Part shown: in pieces, positions 27,968 through 36,599 of the stretch
How positions within the stretch are numbered: the first letter of the stretch is position 1
Layout: each line of letters opens with the position of its first letter
From: Thiotrichaceae bacterium
Lineage (GTDB): Bacteria; Pseudomonadota; Gammaproteobacteria; Beggiatoales; Beggiatoaceae
Length of the DNA: 64,000 nucleotides
Direction: 5' to 3'
Assembly: GCA_028688145.1 (NCBI GenBank)
Contig: JAQTYU010000003.1
Location: 186,001 to 250,000, forward strand
Notes under the pieces: model-generated
What the model was told of the DNA's origin: nothing
The model's input: only the letters and a program-made list of their open reading frames with translations
Databases searched by the model: none
Program-made: the position numbers and the translations under genes

Positions 27968-30001
27968 TTAGGTAATTAACCATAATAAAAACAATAAAGT
28001 GAAGAAGGAATAAGATAAATAAGTACGAATATTCCCCGTTTGAATATACCCCAACGTGCGCGCGCAATAATTCACCGCAGCAGCAATCGGCAAATATAAA
28101 GCTGTCCAAGAACGGTCACTGATTTCTAATTTATAATCAATGCGCTTGCTGTGCAGGGTGATTTCTTTTTGTTCTTCAATTTTTTCTTTAACTTTCCACA
28201 CGGGTTTGAAAATGCGACGAATCGGCATCGCAAACGCGGCGGCGGTGTATTGCGTCCGAGGCGTTCCCCCGCCAAAACCACAATCCCAGGCGGGCGAAAT
28301 CCGTGATTTTTTAGGGTCGTGCAGCAGTAAATAACCCAAGCCCCACACCGTCACGATTGACAGCAAGACCAGCGGCGCGGAATACGAAGCCACTCCGGGC
28401 GAAATCGGTGTGAGCCATAACCAGCCTTCTGCGGACACATTCGCCAATTCAACGCCGATGAGTTTGTGCGGAATCGCTTCTAAAACACTGATCACCGTGG
28501 TCGGGAAAATCCCTAATAACAAACACAACAACGCTAAAAAGCCCTGCGCAACCCGCATTCCGTTATCGATTTCGTGGGCATGTCTGACGTTTTTGCTGCG
28601 CGGCTGTCCTAAAAATGCAGTGCCGTATAATTTCACAAAGCAGGTGGCAGATAAGGCACTGGTCAACGCGAGCAAGGCGGCACTGAATGGAATCAAGGTG
28701 CGCAACACCCCACTTTGCAAGCCCGTGGTTTGTAAGGCAGCTTGGAACGTTAGCCATTCGGAAACGAAACCGTTGAACGGCGGCAAGGCGGCAATTGATA
28801 AACTGCCGATTAAAAAGAAAAACGCGGTGTAAGGTACGCGCCGAATTAAGCCGCCCATTTGTTCTAAATTGCGTTCGTGGGTGTTATGCAGCACCGCGCC
28901 CGCACTCAGAAATAATAAGCTTTTGAAAATCGAATGGTTAAGGATGTGATACAGCGCGGCAATCATCGCAAGGCTTGCCAAGGCGGGGCGGTTTTGTGAA
29001 TGGAATAATAAACATAAGCCTAAGCTGATGAAAATAATCCCCACATTCTCAATGGATGAATAAGCGAGCAGGCGTTTTAAATCGTTTTGCATCAGGGCGT
29101 ATAAAATCCCCAACAGGGCAGACGCGCCGCCAATGCTGATTAACACCACGCCCCAACTCCAATGCAGCGACAAAGTTGAGACTAAATCGAAAGTGACACG
29201 CATGAAACCGTAAATTGCCACTTTTAACATTACCCCGCTCATCAAAGCAGAAATGTGAGACGGCGCAACAGGATGCGCTTCGGGCAGCCAAGCGTGGGCG
29301 GGCACTAAGCCTGCTTTCATCCCAAAACCGAATAAACTTAAGCCCACGGCGATATTTGCCCAAAGCGGGGTGATATTGCTGTGGTCACGCATATCATTGA
29401 AGGAAAAGTCAAAATTAAACTCGCCGCTGCCCATGCCTGCCAAAATGCCAAAGGCGAGTAAAATCGCCAGTCCGCCCAGATGCGCCATCAGTAAATATAA
29501 AAAGCCTGCGCTGCGGTTGGCGGCTTGGGTGTGTTGGAAGGTGACGAGGAAGTAGCTTGCAAGTGACATGATTTCCCAGCCAATCATGAAAATCAGTGCG
29601 TCGTCGGCAATCAGCACGCCTAACATGCCTGCCACAAATAAGCCTGTGAAAAAGCCGAGCGGCATGAAACCGTAAGCGGTGCTTTCAAATTCGCGGGTGT
29701 AACCAATGCCGAAGACACTCGCGGCACAGCTTACAACCCCAATAATGATGAAAAACAGCGCGGAGAGCATGTCTAGCCGCAAATGCCAGTGCATCCACGG
29801 TAAGCCGAGCATAATATCTTGCGTGAGAATTTGATGCTCAATCAGGACATAAAATCCTGTGTAGGCGGCAACTATGCCCCCGATTCCGAGCAGGAGGAAA
29901 CTGCCAATCCGCGCAACGCGGGCAGATTGCTTTGCACCGAGTGAAATGACGCTGGACAATAAGGCGCAAATCACCGGTATAGATAACAGATAGGAAGACA
30001 A
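27968..30001 (-). CDS. HyfB/NuoL-like antiporter-type membrane subunit
   Basis: A 677-residue Mrp-antiporter-like protein of the HyfB type: TM5 Glu in IFMIGWEIMSLASYFLV, the TM7 Lys in GFGMKAGLVPAHAWLPEAHP, and KRLLAYSSIENVGII, with a long C-terminal helix region and final membrane anchor. It begins with TTG at 30001 with AGGTGG about 10 bp upstream; no nearer ATG fits the family's N-terminus. First gene of a five-gene minus-strand operon (hyfB, C, E, F, G order), matching hydrogenase-4 and Ehr clusters. A large palindromic repeat lies in its upstream region. Confidence 0.85.
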   Translation of the reverse strand: MSSYLLSIPVICALLSSVISLGAKQSARVARIGSFLLLGIGGIVAAYTGFYVLIEHQILTQDIMLGLPWMHWHLRLDMLSALFFIIIGVVSCAASVFGIGYTREFESTAYGFMPLGFFTGLFVAGMLGVLIADDALIFMIGWEIMSLASYFLVTFQHTQAANRSAGFLYLLMAHLGGLAILLAFGILAGMGSGEFNFDFSFNDMRDHSNITPLWANIAVGLSLFGFGMKAGLVPAHAWLPEAHPVAPSHISALMSGVMLKVAIYGFMRVTFDLVSTLSLHWSWGVVLISIGGASALLGILYALMQNDLKRLLAYSSIENVGIIFISLGLCLLFHSQNRPALASLAMIAALYHILNHSIFKSLLFLSAGAVLHNTHERNLEQMGGLIRRVPYTAFFFLIGSLSIAALPPFNGFVSEWLTFQAALQTTGLQSGVLRTLIPFSAALLALTSALSATCFVKLYGTAFLGQPRSKNVRHAHEIDNGMRVAQGFLALLCLLLGIFPTTVISVLEAIPHKLIGVELANVSAEGWLWLTPISPGVASYSAPLVLLSIVTVWGLGYLLLHDPKKSRISPAWDCGFGGGTPRTQYTAAAFAMPIRRIFKPVWKVKEKIEEQKEITLHSKRIDYKLEISDRSWTALYLPIAAAVNYCARTLGYIQTGNIRTYLSYSFFTLLFLLWLIT

Positions 30002-30059
30002 ATGGCTTATCCACCTTGAAATTAAGTGAGGAAATGAAAGAACAGGTTTTAGAAATATC

Positions 30060-30152
30060 TCCCCCTTTGAAAAAGGGGGCAGGGGGGATTTAAAAATCTC
30101 ACAGTTGACTGCGATCTTAAATCCCCCTCAATCCCCCTTTTTCAAAGGGGGA
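30060..30152. repeat. Long palindromic repeat, family C (CCCCCTTTGAAAAAGGGGG)
   Basis: A near-perfect palindrome: TCCCCCTTTGAAAAAGGGGG then GGGGGGATTTAA on the left, complementary blocks on the right, around a 24-bp centre. Each arm is itself a hairpin. It lies between the fhcA stop and the hyfB-like start. Related shorter hairpins are at 48987 and 41789. Confidence 0.75.
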
Positions 30153-30258
30153 AGCTAAAATATATGTGACTTAAAAGTCGCAAGAATTTTAGGGGCTGCA
30201 TTCCGATGCGTCAACGTGCAATTTTACCAAAGTTTGATAACGCATTGCTTAAGCGCCA

Positions 30259-31881
30259 TTAATTCCGCCCCGCTTGCCGATAAATCGCGCGTTGTCCGTC
30301 TAAACTTAATTCGTCTGGGTGAATTTTAAAGCCTTGCAAAGCCTGCGCGTGAAAATCCGTCCAATACGGTGTTAAATAACGTTCAATTTGCGGGTCAAAT
30401 TCGGGCGCAATCGTTTGTACCCCACCGCAAGGGCTGTGAATTACTTTTCCATTCTGAACAACTAATTTCCCATTTTTGAACACATACAAAGGGCGACTAA
30501 ACAAAACTTCAGGATTTTGATGTGGTTCATACACCACCACATCCGCCAACGCGCCCGCACCCAAATGCCCGCGATTTGATAAACCCAAAGTTTTCGCCAC
30601 GCCCGCACGACTAATCATCGCAATTTCCATCAAAGAATATTCCCGCGTCAGGCTTGCCAACTGGCTGTATTGTTGCACGGCGGGCGGCAATTGCTGCAAG
30701 CAATCATTGCGAAAACTGCGATCCATCAATAAACGGATTAAATGCGGATAACTGCTAAACGGTGCGCCATTGGGATGATCGGTGCTCAGACAAATTTGCC
30801 AAGGATTTTTAATCAACAAAAATAATTCTAAACCAATAGCCCATTGCAGCGCGTGCACAAAGGAATGATGTTTATAACGAAACGGCATAATTCCACAGCC
30901 CGCTTGTCCGTGCGCGTCACACAAAAACTGAGGTTGTTTAGGATGTGCGAAACCTTGCATCGCGGCTTGTCGGGGCGTGTCCGCTGATAAAGTCACGGTT
31001 TGCCCAAACATCACTTGTCCGACATCAACACTGATTTCTGGCATTTGATTAATTTTGTCTGCCAAAAGTGCCGCGCCTGAAGCAAAACCATATTCGCCCG
31101 TGGCTGCATAACTGTGAAATTGTAAATGGGTGAGATGCGCGGGTAATCCTTCCAGCGCATCTAAAGTCGCTAAGGTACTGTTTACATTGCCTGCCACGCC
31201 TAAATTACTGGCATGAATATGTAAAGCGTGTGGCAAGTTGAGATTATGCACCGCGCTGGTAAGGCGTTGTAAAACTTGGCGCGGCGTGATGCCATAATGT
31301 GAATGCGCCTCGTCCAATTGCAAACTGCGCTGATTAAATTTAAACGCATCAATCCCGCCCGCATTCACCACTTTCACTGCATACGTTTGGGTTGCCGCCA
31401 ACATCCACGCGACATAATCTTGAATCTGTTGCGGGCTTGCGGCGCGGGCAATTAAACTCAATAAATAATCTTCATTCCCTAAAACCACATAGCCGCCCGT
31501 ATCAATGATGGGAATATCTTGCATTTCTAAATGGGCGTGGCGGGCGTTGTGTGGAATGATGGCGGGTTCAAAGGCGCAGGTGTAGCCCATTTCTGCATAA
31601 CTTCGCCCCGTGTCCCACGTCGTCGGCAAGGGCGTGAGTTTTGGCACTTTCCCCTTGGGCAATAACAAACGTGCTAAATTTACCGCCGCGCCTGCAATGT
31701 GGCTGTGTAAATCTATCGCGCCCGCCATCACAATTTTTCCCGATAAATCATGCTGTTCTAAAGGCGTGTTGATTTGAATGGGCGCGGCGACAATCTGCCC
31801 ATTTTCCAGATAAATATCGCCGACGCGACTTTGCGGAGAATGCAGCGGGTCGTAAATAGTGCCTTGTGAGAGTTTGATCAT
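30259..31881 (-). CDS. fhcA: Formylmethanofuran dehydrogenase-type subunit A (FhcA)
   Basis: A 540-residue amidohydrolase-fold protein of the FwdA/FhcA family: metal motif DLHSHIAGAAVNLARLLLP near residue 57, GRSYAEMGYT, VVNAGGIDAFK, HIHASNLG, and STDHPNGAPFSSYPHLI near 375. In methylotrophic bacteria FhcA is the hydrolase subunit of the Fhc formyltransferase/hydrolase complex, releasing formate from formyl-methanofuran in tetrahydromethanopterin-linked C1 oxidation. Metal ligands look intact. The partners fhcB, fhcD and fhcC, usually adjacent, are not in the window, which is odd. It is transcribed alone. Confidence 0.88.
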   Translation of the reverse strand: MIKLSQGTIYDPLHSPQSRVGDIYLENGQIVAAPIQINTPLEQHDLSGKIVMAGAIDLHSHIAGAAVNLARLLLPKGKVPKLTPLPTTWDTGRSYAEMGYTCAFEPAIIPHNARHAHLEMQDIPIIDTGGYVVLGNEDYLLSLIARAASPQQIQDYVAWMLAATQTYAVKVVNAGGIDAFKFNQRSLQLDEAHSHYGITPRQVLQRLTSAVHNLNLPHALHIHASNLGVAGNVNSTLATLDALEGLPAHLTHLQFHSYAATGEYGFASGAALLADKINQMPEISVDVGQVMFGQTVTLSADTPRQAAMQGFAHPKQPQFLCDAHGQAGCGIMPFRYKHHSFVHALQWAIGLELFLLIKNPWQICLSTDHPNGAPFSSYPHLIRLLMDRSFRNDCLQQLPPAVQQYSQLASLTREYSLMEIAMISRAGVAKTLGLSNRGHLGAGALADVVVYEPHQNPEVLFSRPLYVFKNGKLVVQNGKVIHSPCGGVQTIAPEFDPQIERYLTPYWTDFHAQALQGFKIHPDELSLDGQRAIYRQAGRN

Positions 31882-31902
31882 GGTTTTACTTTATTTAAAA
31901 AG

Positions 31903-31930
31903 TAGCCCTCTTTAGGGGATTTAGGGGCTT
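31903..31930. repeat. Half of a family A repeat, copy 8
   Basis: TAGCCCTCTTTAGGGGATTT then AGGGGCTT. It lies 22 bp upstream of the fhcA start, in its promoter region. Confidence 0.5.
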
Positions 31931-32100
31931 ATGTTAGGGATTTGGAGCGTGGGTAAAAAGAAGGATTCAATTTTCATAATTGCTTGCTATCATTAAGCAC
32001 TCAATTTGGTTACGCCTTGTGCGTCATTTTAGTCATTTATTTATCCAATTTTCTTTAAGGTCTGAAAGCTCGTCCTTCAGGGGAATTGTTCAATTGTAGC

Positions 32101-32202
32101 AACATGCGTTAGCATGTTATTATTTTTAATAACATCTTCGTTTACGGAGAGGCAATCCACCGACCTCTATCTGTCGATGGCTTTTTCACTCGACAGATGA
32201 GG
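32101..32202 (+). promoter_or_regulatory. Structured leader of three successive hairpins before the MORN gene
   Basis: Three hairpins follow one another: AACATGC-GTTA-GCATGTT (32101-32118), GTTATTA-TTTT-TAATAAC, and a long stem CCTCTATCTGTCGA with TCGACAGATGAGG (32164-32202, one bulge) around a 12-base loop. The rest of the 355-bp gap between fhcA and this gene is AT-rich without other features. It may be a cis-regulatory RNA; no known riboswitch class is recognised. Confidence 0.45.
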
Positions 32203-32216
32203 TTGAGTATGGATTG

Positions 32217-32236
32217 AAACAAACAAACAAACAAAC
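32217..32236 (+). repeat. Tetranucleotide repeat (AAAC)5 abutting a start codon
   Basis: Five AAAC units directly precede the ATG at 32237, in the place of a Shine-Dalgarno site. Copy-number change would alter initiation spacing, as in phase-variable genes, but this is not shown. Confidence 0.6.
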
Positions 32237-33058
32237 ATGCAGAACACGTCCATGCTTAAAGCTATTATTGTATCTTTAGTCGCAGGCGCGGCTTATATGA
32301 TTGGGCAATTATTTATTAGTAAACATCAAGTTGAAGTTGGCAAGGTGATTACTCAAATTGAAGGCAGTATTCAACAAACGCTTGGGGATGCGCCTGTTCC
32401 CAGCCTACCCGTAGACAACAGCAAACCCATCAATTTTCCTCACTATAAAGAATGTCACTACTTCTTTTTGAGCAAAGCCTGCAAAGTGGGGCTGTGGGGT
32501 TTGAATGAAAATACTTGTGTAGAACTGCCCAATTATTCAGGCGAAGGTTTAATTGCGGATGGACAACAATGTTATATAGGACAATTTAACGCGGGGAAAT
32601 TTCACGGCAAAGGTCTGGTTTATTATGCACATGGCGGCAAATATGAAGGCTTATTTTTTGAGGGTAAAAAGGTCGAAACCGTAACAGCAATACCGCCAAA
32701 AGTAGAACCTGAAATTCCCAAACCGCCCGCAAGCTTTGCCAATTATGAAGCCTGTCATCAATTTTTCACCCAGCGCAGTTGTCAAACTTCGATGCTGTGG
32801 AATGTCTCTAAAAATCAATGCAGTGTACGCAATAATTACAACGGCGAAGCCATTTTTTCCCTGAATCAACAATGCTATTTTGGCGCATTTAGCGGCGGCA
32901 AATATCAAGGCAAAGGCACATTATATTATGTCGGTGGGGAAAAATATGAAGGCAGTTTTCAATCAGGCAAAAAGCACGGACAAGGCACATTAATCACTCG
33001 TGAAAGCCAATTGGCGGGACAATGGCAGGATGATAAATGGTTGTCTGCGCCAAGATAA
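32237..33058 (+). CDS. Membrane-anchored MORN-repeat protein with a duplicated module
   Basis: A 273-residue protein with an N-terminal anchor (about residues 6-28) and two copies of an 80-residue module. Each has a Cys-containing head (KECHYFFLSKACKVGLWG; EACHQFFTQRSCQTSMLW) followed by two MORN-like hairpins (FHGKGLVYY, YEGLFFEG; YQGKGTLYY, YEGSFQSG) and a closing HGQGTLI. Four matching cysteines per module suggest periplasmic disulfides. MORN repeats serve lipid or protein contacts; the role is unknown. Start is ATG 32237 or 32252; neither has a good ribosome site. Confidence 0.78.
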   Translation: MQNTSMLKAIIVSLVAGAAYMIGQLFISKHQVEVGKVITQIEGSIQQTLGDAPVPSLPVDNSKPINFPHYKECHYFFLSKACKVGLWGLNENTCVELPNYSGEGLIADGQQCYIGQFNAGKFHGKGLVYYAHGGKYEGLFFEGKKVETVTAIPPKVEPEIPKPPASFANYEACHQFFTQRSCQTSMLWNVSKNQCSVRNNYNGEAIFSLNQQCYFGAFSGGKYQGKGTLYYVGGEKYEGSFQSGKKHGQGTLITRESQLAGQWQDDKWLSAPR

Positions 33059-33077
33059 GAGTTTAAAGATTACAGCA

Positions 33078-33232
33078 AACTGCGCCCCTAAATTTCCTAA
33101 AAATAAATAGCTTGTAGGGTGCATAAGGCAGAGCCGCCATGCACCAATCATAACGGTGTATGACGCTACGCTTATACACCCTACAATAATATTATTTTTA
33201 GCCCCCTTTTAGGGGGTTGGGGGCGCAGTTAA
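33078..33232. repeat. Family A repeat copy 9, split by a REPIN
   Basis: The left arm AACTGCGCCCCTAAATTTCC (33078) and the right arm AGCCCCCTTTTAGGGGG with GTTGGGGGCGCAGTT (to 33232) are a normal family A copy, but a 73-bp REPIN occupies the middle. This shows that the REPIN moved after the A element was in place. Confidence 0.8.
33113..33185. repeat. REPIN copy 2, nested in family A repeat
   Basis: TGTAGGGTGCATAAGG at the left and CTTATACACCCTACA at the right with internal GCCATGCACC and GGTGTATGACG arms. Both heads are GTAG-type. It is shorter (73 bp) than the 93-95 bp copies, with an internal deletion. Confidence 0.75.
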
Positions 33233-33261
33233 AGCATCATCCCAATCTGAGGAAACACTCC

Positions 33262-34899
33262 ATGCAAAAATCCCTCGTAAAACTTGTGCTTAGTCTCTTG
33301 CTGCTGTGTGCAGTCGGGGCGCAGGCGCGCGAAATTTCACTTTCTTTAATTTATAGCTCTGAAAAAGAGAAATGGATTAGCGAAGTGACCGAGCAGTTCA
33401 ATAAAAGCGCACTTAAAACCGCAGATGGTAGCAGCATCAAAGTGACCGCAACGCCCACAGGTTCAGGCGATGCCACCATTAAAAAATTGCTGAGTGGCGA
33501 ATACAAAGCGCACATTGTCAGCCCCGCCTCAGATTTATTTATGGAATTAGCAAATGCTGAATCTAAAGAAAAAACAGGCGGCATTTTAATCGGCAACTCC
33601 AGTGAATTAGTGCATTCACCCATTGTGATTGCGATGTGGAAACCGATGGCAGAAGCTTTGGGCTGGGGTAAAAAACCGATTGGCTGGGAAGAAGTTTTCA
33701 ACATGGCTGATGATCCCGAAGGTTGGAAACGTTTCGGTCATCCTGAATGGGGTAAATTCAAATTCGGACACACCCACCCCAAATTCAGCAACAGCGGTTT
33801 AGCGGCACTCATTGCCCAAGTTTACGCAGCTGCGGGCAAGAAAAAAGGGCTGGATTTAGCTGATGTGAATAAAGATGACGTGCGTAAATATGTAGAATCT
33901 ATTCAAAAATCGGTGGTGCATTATGGCGAATCCACGGGCTTTTTTGGCAGAAAAATGTTTAACGCAGGCCCTGAATTTTTAAGTGCCGCCGTGTTATATG
34001 AAAACATGGTGATTGAATCCTATGGCGCAGCCTACAAAGACGCGCCGTTTCCCATCGTCGCAATTTACCCGAAAGAAGGCACGTTCTGGGCAAATCATCC
34101 GATTGGCATCGTGGAACGGGAATGGGTCACACCACAACACCGTGAAGCTGCCCAAGTTTATATTAAATATTTGCTGTCGCCCCCTGTTCAAGAAAAAGCG
34201 ATGGCTTATGGTTTCCGTCCCACAGACAGCAGCCTTGCTTTGAAAGCTCCGTTTGATGCTGAACACGGCGTGAATGTGAGTGAACCCAGCACGATTTTAG
34301 AAACCCCGTCCAGTTATATCATTAATGAAATGTTGAATAGTTTATGGACGGAACGGAAGCATCATGCCAATGTGGTGTTGGCGTTGGATATTTCGGGCAG
34401 TATGCGCGGCGAGAAAATTAACAGTGCACGCACGGCTGCCGTGGACTTTATCAATGCGATGGGCGACAACGAAACCGTTTCGGTGCTGACATTTAATAAA
34501 AATGTAACTTGGTTATTGCAGCAAAAGCCTTTGAAAGAAAACCGCGAAGAAATCAACAAGCGGATTAGTGGCTTATATGCCAGCGGTGATACTGCCTTGT
34601 ATGACGCGATTTTTCAAAGCCACCAATTCCTGAAAAAGAATGCCAGCGATGGCAAAATTTCTGCGATTGTGGTGTTAAGCGATGGTCAAGATACGTCCAG
34701 CAGCAAGCGTTTGGAAGAAGTGCTGAATACTATTCGCGCCACTGAAAGTAATTCGATTTTGGTGTTTCCTATCGGTTATGGTAAAGATGCCGATGGCAAA
34801 GTGTTGCAGAAAATTGCTGCTGAAGCCAAAACCCGTGCTTATGAAGGCGGTGTTGAAGATATTCAGAAAATTCTGTTAGATATTTCGATGTTTTTCTAG
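33262..34899 (+). CDS. Secreted solute-binding-like protein with C-terminal VWA domain
   Basis: A 545-residue protein. Signal peptide residues 1-22 (ends GAQA), then an extracellular solute-binding-protein fold (about 25-350) with TPTGSGDATIKKLLSGEYKA and HPIGIVEREWV, then a von Willebrand A domain (about 370-545) with a complete MIDAS motif DISGS and later STLYDA-like and LSDGQD loops. It is predicted to be periplasmic and to bind metal through the VWA domain. I start at ATG 33262 since GAGGA lies at 33249; a longer frame starts at 33217 inside the repeat. No transporter genes adjoin, so a role in ABC transport is not supported. Confidence 0.82.
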   Translation: MQKSLVKLVLSLLLLCAVGAQAREISLSLIYSSEKEKWISEVTEQFNKSALKTADGSSIKVTATPTGSGDATIKKLLSGEYKAHIVSPASDLFMELANAESKEKTGGILIGNSSELVHSPIVIAMWKPMAEALGWGKKPIGWEEVFNMADDPEGWKRFGHPEWGKFKFGHTHPKFSNSGLAALIAQVYAAAGKKKGLDLADVNKDDVRKYVESIQKSVVHYGESTGFFGRKMFNAGPEFLSAAVLYENMVIESYGAAYKDAPFPIVAIYPKEGTFWANHPIGIVEREWVTPQHREAAQVYIKYLLSPPVQEKAMAYGFRPTDSSLALKAPFDAEHGVNVSEPSTILETPSSYIINEMLNSLWTERKHHANVVLALDISGSMRGEKINSARTAAVDFINAMGDNETVSVLTFNKNVTWLLQQKPLKENREEINKRISGLYASGDTALYDAIFQSHQFLKKNASDGKISAIVVLSDGQDTSSSKRLEEVLNTIRATESNSILVFPIGYGKDADGKVLQKIAAEAKTRAYEGGVEDIQKILLDISMFF

Positions 34900-34911
34900 T
34901 TTTTCATTTTT

Positions 34912-34944
34912 AGGACTGGTAGTCCTCAAAAGACTGCCAGTCCT
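34912..34944 (+). terminator. Stable hairpin after the VWA gene
   Basis: AGGACTGGTAGTC and GACTGCCAGTCCT form a 13-bp stem with one G-T pair, 13 bp after the stop codon. No T-run follows, so it may protect the transcript end or act weakly as a terminator. Confidence 0.45.
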
Positions 34945-35106
34945 GAATCTACAAGCTCCCCCGCAAAAATCTCGCCCCGCAATTATTGCGCTTTATTTAC
35001 CATATATCCCAAAAAAATACTTAAATTTTAAAATGTTATATCAAAAAGTTGTAAAGATCGCCTATGCTTATAACATAAAACATAGCTAAAAACTGAGGCT
35101 AGTATC

Positions 35107-35832
35107 ATGATATTTAAGCAGCTTTTTGAAGAAGTTTCTTGTAGTTATACGTATTTATTGGCATGTTCTGTGACAAGGGAAGCGGTGCTGATTGATCCTG
35201 TGTTAGACACTTTCGAGCGTGATTTAAATCTGCTTGCTGAATTGAACTTAAGCCTGCGCTATAGCCTCGAAACTCATCTGCACGCTGATCATTTAACCAG
35301 TGCGAGTGCCTTAAAAACCCGTTTGGGCAGCAAAATTGCCGCGCCTGCTTTGGAAAAATTGCGTTGCGTGGATATTGGAATGCGGGAAGGAGAGGTTTTA
35401 CAAATTGGCAGTGTGTTAATTCATCCCTTGCACACACCCGGACACACCGCAAATCATCATGCTTACATGGTCGATAATGGCACGCAGCTCATGGTGTTTT
35501 CAGGAGATGCCTTGCTGATAGACGGTTGTGGTCGCACTGATCTGGCGACGGGAGATGCACAGAGTTTATATAACAGCGTTTGGGAAAAGATTTTCAGTCT
35601 GCCCGATGAAACTTTGATTTATCCCGGACATGATTATGAACAGCGGCATGTTTCCAGCGTCGCCCAAGAAAAGCAACGTAATCCGCGCTTGGGGAAATCA
35701 GAAGCAGAGTTTTTGGAAATTATGCAGAATTTTAAATCGCCCCCGCCGCTACAAATGGCAAAAGCTATACCTGCGAATTTATCTTGTGGGAAGCTTGGGA
35801 ATGAGAATTTGAAGACGGCTATCTCTATTTAA
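35107..35832 (+). CDS. Persulfide dioxygenase-like metallo-beta-lactamase-fold protein (ETHE1/Blh type)
   Basis: A 241-residue MBL-fold hydrolase with the iron-site motif THLHADH (near residue 57), HTPGHTANH, SGDALLIDGCGRTDL and YPGHDYE, which match ETHE1-type persulfide dioxygenases. The enzyme oxidises glutathione persulfide to sulfite in sulfide oxidation, in keeping with a sulfur oxidiser. Rhodanese and glutathione genes are not adjacent. The final 40 residues are more variable. Its own promoter is likely in the AT-rich 160 bp upstream. Confidence 0.87.
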   Translation: MIFKQLFEEVSCSYTYLLACSVTREAVLIDPVLDTFERDLNLLAELNLSLRYSLETHLHADHLTSASALKTRLGSKIAAPALEKLRCVDIGMREGEVLQIGSVLIHPLHTPGHTANHHAYMVDNGTQLMVFSGDALLIDGCGRTDLATGDAQSLYNSVWEKIFSLPDETLIYPGHDYEQRHVSSVAQEKQRNPRLGKSEAEFLEIMQNFKSPPPLQMAKAIPANLSCGKLGNENLKTAISI

Positions 35833-35874
35833 GTCACAAGGAGACAGGCGCGTCTTCAGGGGCGCGTCAGCAGT

Positions 35875-36222
35875 TTATTTATTCACGCCGAAACGGTAAA
35901 TTTTACCGAAAACTTTGGCTAAACCGCCGTCACAAGCAACGCTCGCCATCACATGAACTTCCAATTTTAACACTTCGTATTCAATACCTTTGCTCGCAAC
36001 ATTGAGCACGTCCACGATTTCTTTATTGGGGTCAATTGCATGATCCGCTTGTTTCCAATAGCAACCATGAATATCAATTCCAATCATTCTGCCATCAAGA
36101 CAAGTAATCTTGTCTTCAGGACCGTGTTTCCATTCTTTAGCGATCAATGCTTTCTTAAAATTTGTCCCAAAGACTTCATGATGAGGGTGAATCGTAACAT
36201 TAATCATTGAAGTACAAGCCAT
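35875..36222 (-). CDS. Hypothetical protein, 115 residues
   Basis: Not recognised. I use ATG 36222 because a strong GGAGGA site (36229-36234) lies 6 bp upstream; a longer frame is open to 36321 but has no site. The protein is mixed alpha/beta with IHPHHEVFG, DGRMIGIDIHGCYWKQ and ACDGG segments, has three scattered Cys and several His, and no signal peptide. It is convergent with the persulfide dioxygenase gene. Function unknown. Confidence 0.6.
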   Translation of the reverse strand: MACTSMINVTIHPHHEVFGTNFKKALIAKEWKHGPEDKITCLDGRMIGIDIHGCYWKQADHAIDPNKEIVDVLNVASKGIEYEVLKLEVHVMASVACDGGLAKVFGKIYRFGVNK

Positions 36223-36599
36223 AAATAATCCTCCAGGGAAACTATATCTAATTAGAGTGGGTCTGATAATATAGCTTAAGCGCGGGCAATTTACTAATTC
36301 TTTGCGGCATAAAATTAACAAAATTCAGCATTTATCAGAATAAGGTCTGGTTTTAAATAATTCGAGTTTTTAAACAGAAAATATATTATCTTTTATAAGC
36401 TACTGAATATAAATATTAAAAATGAATAATTAAACTGGAACTCTATTTTTTTACCCACACAGCGCTTAAAAGCCTGGTCGAGATTTTCAATCCTTCAAAA
36501 CAGGCAATTACTTGATTTAATTACTAAGAAATAATTGTTTTTCATAAATCGAGAGTATTGCCCCAATTTAGGGCAAAACTCTCATTCCACTTAAAAAGC
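36223..36599. other. AT-rich gap between hypothetical gene and RNase T2 gene
   Basis: About 375 bp with no gene. The right end (36551-36583) is a hairpin: GAGAGT-A-TTGCCC pairs with GGGCAA-A-ACTCTC. It directly follows the RNase T2 stop and probably terminates that operon. Nothing else is recognised. Confidence 0.55.
36551..36583 (-). terminator. Terminator-like hairpin after the RNase T2 gene
   Basis: A 12-bp stem (GAGAGT and TTGCCC with their complements) around CAATTTA, 17 bp past the minus-strand stop. The following T-run is weak. Confidence 0.5.

Noticed and set aside
23257..30001. Formate hydrogenlyase or [NiFe] hydrogenase-4
   Set aside because: The large subunit lacks both Ni-binding CxxC pairs and no maturation, FeS small subunit or formate dehydrogenase gene is nearby.
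32201..32220. GGTTGAGTATGGATTGAAAC resembles the end of a CRISPR repeat
   Set aside because: Only one copy is present, with no spacer-repeat array and no cas gene; the AAAC run follows at once.
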